From contig NZ_JAVIWS010000001.1 in assembly GCF_031323975.1 (NCBI RefSeq), forward strand, positions 3,658,001-3,722,000: a stretch of 64,000 bases of DNA, written 5' to 3'. Positions within the stretch are counted from its first letter, which is position 1, and each line of letters opens with the position of its first letter. A program made the position numbers and the translations under genes. This document shows positions 61,502 to 64,000 of the stretch, piece after piece. The DNA comes from Escherichia ruysiae (GTDB lineage Bacteria > Pseudomonadota > Gammaproteobacteria > Enterobacterales > Enterobacteriaceae). Below the pieces are notes generated by a model. It made no database searches. It saw only the letters and a program-made list of their open reading frames with translations, and had not been told where the DNA came from.

Positions 61502-61830
61502 AGACCCTCACCCCGGCCCTCTCCCTGGAAGGGAGAGGGGGAAAAACGCGCCCCATTTGACCGGGTGCACGAACAATTCCCTCGCCCCGGCTCACTCCCC
61601 GGAAGGGAGAGGGGGAAAAACGCGCCCCATTTGACCGGGTGCACGAACAATTCCCTCGCCCCGGCTCACTCCCCGGAAGGGAGAGGGGGAAAAACGCGCT
61701 CCATTTGACCGAGTGCACGGACAGTTCCCTCGCCCCGGCTCACTCCCCGGAAGGGAGAGGGGGAAAAACGCGCTCCATTTGACCGAGTGCACGGACAGTT
61801 CCCTCGCCCCTCCGGGGAGAGGGTTAGGGT
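61502..61830. repeat. Four-copy 74-bp tandem repeat with palindromic core, prpC-prpD intergenic
   Basis: The core GGAAGGGAGAGGGGG recurs at 61527, 61601, 61675 and 61749, exactly 74 bases apart, followed by a partial unit ending in GGGTTAGGGTGAGGGG. Each unit contains CTCxCTCCCCGGAAGGGAGAGGGG, a boxC-like GC-rich inverted repeat, then GAAAAACGCGC and CATTTGACCG. Units three and four share changes (CTCCATTTGACCGAG), so they duplicated last. Short open frames across this array are artefacts of the repeat. Confidence 0.92.
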
Positions 61831-61929
61831 GAGGGGAAAGGCCTGCTCAGAAGCAAACACTCACTCTCGATAACAGAGTAAAAAAATAATCACTTTAACT
61901 TTATAAAAAATCCGAAGGAAACGTACCCA

Positions 61930-63381
61930 ATGTCAGCTCAAATCAACAACATCCGCCCGGAATTCGACCGCGAAATTATTGATATCGTCGATTACGTAAT
62001 GAACTTCGAAATCAGCTCCAGAGTGGCCTACGACACCGCACATTACTGCCTGCTCGACACTCTCGGCTGCGGTCTGGAAGCTCTCGAATACCCGGCCTGT
62101 AAAAAACTGCTGGGGCCAATTGTCCCCGGCACCGTCGTACCTAACGGCGTGCGCGTCCCCGGAACTCAGTTCCAGCTCGACCCCGTCCAGGCGGCATTTA
62201 ACATCGGCGCGATGATCCGTTGGCTCGATTTCAACGATACCTGGCTGGCGGCGGAGTGGGGCCATCCTTCCGACAACCTCGGCGGCATTCTGGCAACGGC
62301 GGACTGGCTTTCGCGCAACGCGGTCGCCAGCGGCAAAGCGCCGTTGACCATGAAACAGGTGCTGACCGCAATGATCAAAGCCCATGAAATTCAGGGCTGT
62401 ATTGCACTGGAAAACTCCTTTAACCGCGTCGGCCTCGACCACGTTCTGTTAGTGAAAGTGGCTTCCACCGCCGTGGTCGCCGAAATGCTCGGCCTGACCC
62501 GCGAGGAAATCCTCAACGCCGTTTCGCTGGCGTGGGTAGACGGTCAGTCGCTGCGCACCTATCGCCATGCGCCGAACACCGGCACGCGCAAATCCTGGGC
62601 GGCGGGCGATGCCACTTCCCGCGCGGTACGTCTGGCACTGATGGCGAAAACCGGCGAAATGGGTTATCCGTCAGCCCTGACCGCGCCGGTGTGGGGCTTC
62701 TACGACGTCTCCTTTAAAGGCGAGTCGTTCCGTTTCCAGCGCCCGTATGGTTCCTACGTTATGGAAAATGTGCTGTTCAAAATCTCCTTCCCGGCGGAGT
62801 TCCACTCCCAGACGGCAGTTGAAGCGGCGATGACGCTCTATGAACAGATGCAGGCAGTAGGCAAAACGGCGGCGGATATCGAAAAAGTGACCATTCGCAC
62901 CCACGAAGCCTGTATTCGCATCATCGACAAAAAAGGGCCGCTCAATAACCCGGCAGACCGCGATCACTGCATTCAGTACATGGTGGCGATCCCGCTGCTG
63001 TTCGGGCGCTTAACGGCGGCAGATTACGAAGATAACGTTGCGCAAGATAAACGCATCGATGCCCTGCGCGAGAAGATCAATTGCTTTGAAGATCCGGCAT
63101 TTACCGCTGACTACCACGATCCGGAAAAACGCGCTATCGCCAATGCCATTACCCTTGAGTTCACCGACGGCACGCGCTTTGAAGAAGTGGTGGTGGAGTA
63201 CCCAATTGGTCATGCTCGCCGCCGTCAGGATGGCATTCCGAAGCTGGTCGATAAATTCAAAATCAATCTCGCGCGCCAGTTCCCGACTCGCCAGCAGCAG
63301 CGCATTCTGGACGTTTCTCTCGACAGAACTCGCCTGGAACAGATGCCGGTCAATGAGTATCTCGACCTGTACGTCATTTAA
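61930..63381 (+). CDS. prpD: PrpD 2-methylcitrate dehydratase
   Basis: 483 residues, MmgE/PrpD family, with [10 protein letters not shown] near residue 45, [22 protein letters not shown] near 97 and [13 protein letters not shown] near 223. It dehydrates 2-methylcitrate to 2-methyl-cis-aconitate; no Fe-S motif is present, as expected. GAAGGAAA precedes ATG. Confidence 0.97.
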   Translation: MSAQINNIRPEFDREIIDIVDYVMNFEISSRVAYDTAHYCLLDTLGCGLEALEYPACKKLLGPIVPGTVVPNGVRVPGTQFQLDPVQAAFNIGAMIRWLDFNDTWLAAEWGHPSDNLGGILATADWLSRNAVASGKAPLTMKQVLTAMIKAHEIQGCIALENSFNRVGLDHVLLVKVASTAVVAEMLGLTREEILNAVSLAWVDGQSLRTYRHAPNTGTRKSWAAGDATSRAVRLALMAKTGEMGYPSALTAPVWGFYDVSFKGESFRFQRPYGSYVMENVLFKISFPAEFHSQTAVEAAMTLYEQMQAVGKTAADIEKVTIRTHEACIRIIDKKGPLNNPADRDHCIQYMVAIPLLFGRLTAADYEDNVAQDKRIDALREKINCFEDPAFTADYHDPEKRAIANAITLEFTDGTRFEEVVVEYPIGHARRRQDGIPKLVDKFKINLARQFPTRQQQRILDVSLDRTRLEQMPVNEYLDLYVI

Positions 63382-63420
63382 GTAAACGGCGGTAAGGCGT
63401 AAGTTCAACAGGAGAGCATT

Positions 63421-64000
63421 ATGTCTTTTAGCGAATTTTATCAGCGTTCGATTAACGAACCGGAGCAGTTCTGGGCTGAGCAGGCTCAGCGTATTGACTG
63501 GCAGACGCCCTTTACACAAACGCTCGATCACAGCAATCCGCCGTTTGCCCGTTGGTTTTGTGAAGGCCGAACCAACTTGTGCCACAACGCCATCGACCGC
63601 TGGCTGGAAAAACAGCCAGAGGCGCTGGCGCTGATTGCCGTCTCTTCGGAAACAGAAGAAGAGCGCACCTTTACCTTTCGCCAGCTTCATGACGAAGTAA
63701 ACGCGGTGGCGTCAATGCTGCGCTCACTGGGTGTGCAGCGTGGCGATCGGGTGCTGGTGTATATGCCGATGATTGCCGAAGCGCATATTACCCTGCTGGC
63801 CTGTGCGCGCATTGGCGCTATTCACTCGGTAGTGTTTGGTGGTTTTGCCTCGCACAGCGTGGCGGCGCGGATTGATGACGCTAAACCGGTGTTGATTGTC
63901 TCGGCAGATGCCGGAGCGCGCGGCGGCAAAATCATTCCCTATAAAAAATTGCTCGACGATGCGATAAGCCAGGCGCAGCACCAGCCGCGCCACGTTTTGC
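63421..64000 (+). CDS. prpE: PrpE propionyl-CoA synthetase, 3' end outside window
   Basis: The frame is open from ATG 63421 (AGGAGAG ribosome site at 63410-63416) to the window end, 193 of about 628 residues. The N-terminal ACS-type segment FSEFYQRSINEPEQFW and the acyl-CoA synthetase core entry RGDRVLVYMPMIAEA and VVFGGFA are visible; the AMP-binding P-loop lies beyond the edge. It activates propionate to propionyl-CoA. Confidence 0.95.
   Translation, partial: MSFSEFYQRSINEPEQFWAEQAQRIDWQTPFTQTLDHSNPPFARWFCEGRTNLCHNAIDRWLEKQPEALALIAVSSETEEERTFTFRQLHDEVNAVASMLRSLGVQRGDRVLVYMPMIAEAHITLLACARIGAIHSVVFGGFASHSVAARIDDAKPVLIVSADAGARGGKIIPYKKLLDDAISQAQHQPRHVL

Noticed and set aside
61502..61830. CRISPR array
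   Set aside because: The units are contiguous 74-bp tandem copies without unique spacers, and there are no cas genes.
61488..61860. Three near-identical minus-strand frames in the 74-bp array
   Set aside because: Produced by the tandem repeat itself (74 is not a multiple of three, so frames recur shifted); no start signals.
63010..63690. 226-codon minus-strand frame across prpD/prpE
   Set aside because: Antisense shadow of two certain genes.

Overview
The window is chromosomal DNA of Escherichia, almost certainly Escherichia coli or a very close relative. Most genes of the second half can be matched gene for gene to the K-12 stretch from rclC (ykgB) to prpE: rclCBA/rclR, ykgEFG, yahA-yahB-yahC-yahD-yahE-yahF-yahG-yahI-yahJ, yahN, yahO and prpR-prpBCDE. 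Those comparisons rest on remembered family and map knowledge, not on a search. The bases before about 5.4 kb and three internal blocks are accessory DNA relative to K-12.

Layout. (1) 1-1855: an AT-rich two-gene cassette, a DprA-like protein (5' end outside the window) followed by a HAD-like/phosphoribosyltransferase fusion, then a repeat-rich junction (1861-1980) that looks like a recombination site. (2) 2.2-15.2 kb: a cluster of LysR regulators interleaved with oxidoreductases (SDR, old yellow enzyme, three aldo/keto reductases, zinc alcohol dehydrogenase) and an alpha/beta hydrolase, with about 1 kb of decayed-looking DNA at 4.4-5.4 kb. (3) 15.3-18.7 kb: the reactive-chlorine resistance genes rclCBA with divergent rclR. 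(4) 18.9-23.8 kb: a lactate-permease-like gene facing ykgEFG (LutABC-type lactate oxidation). (5) 24.5-28.5 kb: a large AIDA/EhaA-type autotransporter where K-12 has ykgH and the bet genes. (6) 28.7-38.6 kb: yahA-yahJ, including a DUF2877/FdrA/DUF1116/carbamate-kinase/deaminase set that looks like a carbamoyl-transfer pathway. (7) 38.8-49.3 kb: a complete type I Zorya anti-phage operon (zorABCD) with a divergent 621-residue protein carrying a YaaW-like N-terminal domain, sitting where K-12 has yahKLM. A degenerate tRNA-like cloverleaf lies just beyond zorD. (8) 49.6-57.3 kb: yahN, a tandem duplication of an autotransporter gene (one copy broken by a nonsense codon) and yahO. (9) 57.4-64.0 kb: the propionate (2-methylcitrate cycle) regulon, prpR divergent from prpBCDE, with a sigma-54 promoter, REP elements and a 74-bp tandem repeat between prpC and prpD; prpE runs off the window.

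The strongest accessory systems are the Zorya locus with its YaaW-fusion neighbour and the DprA/HAD-PRTase pair at the left edge. Zorya is an established defence system; a role for the YaaW-fusion protein, and a defence role for the DprA pair, are inferences from architecture and context.
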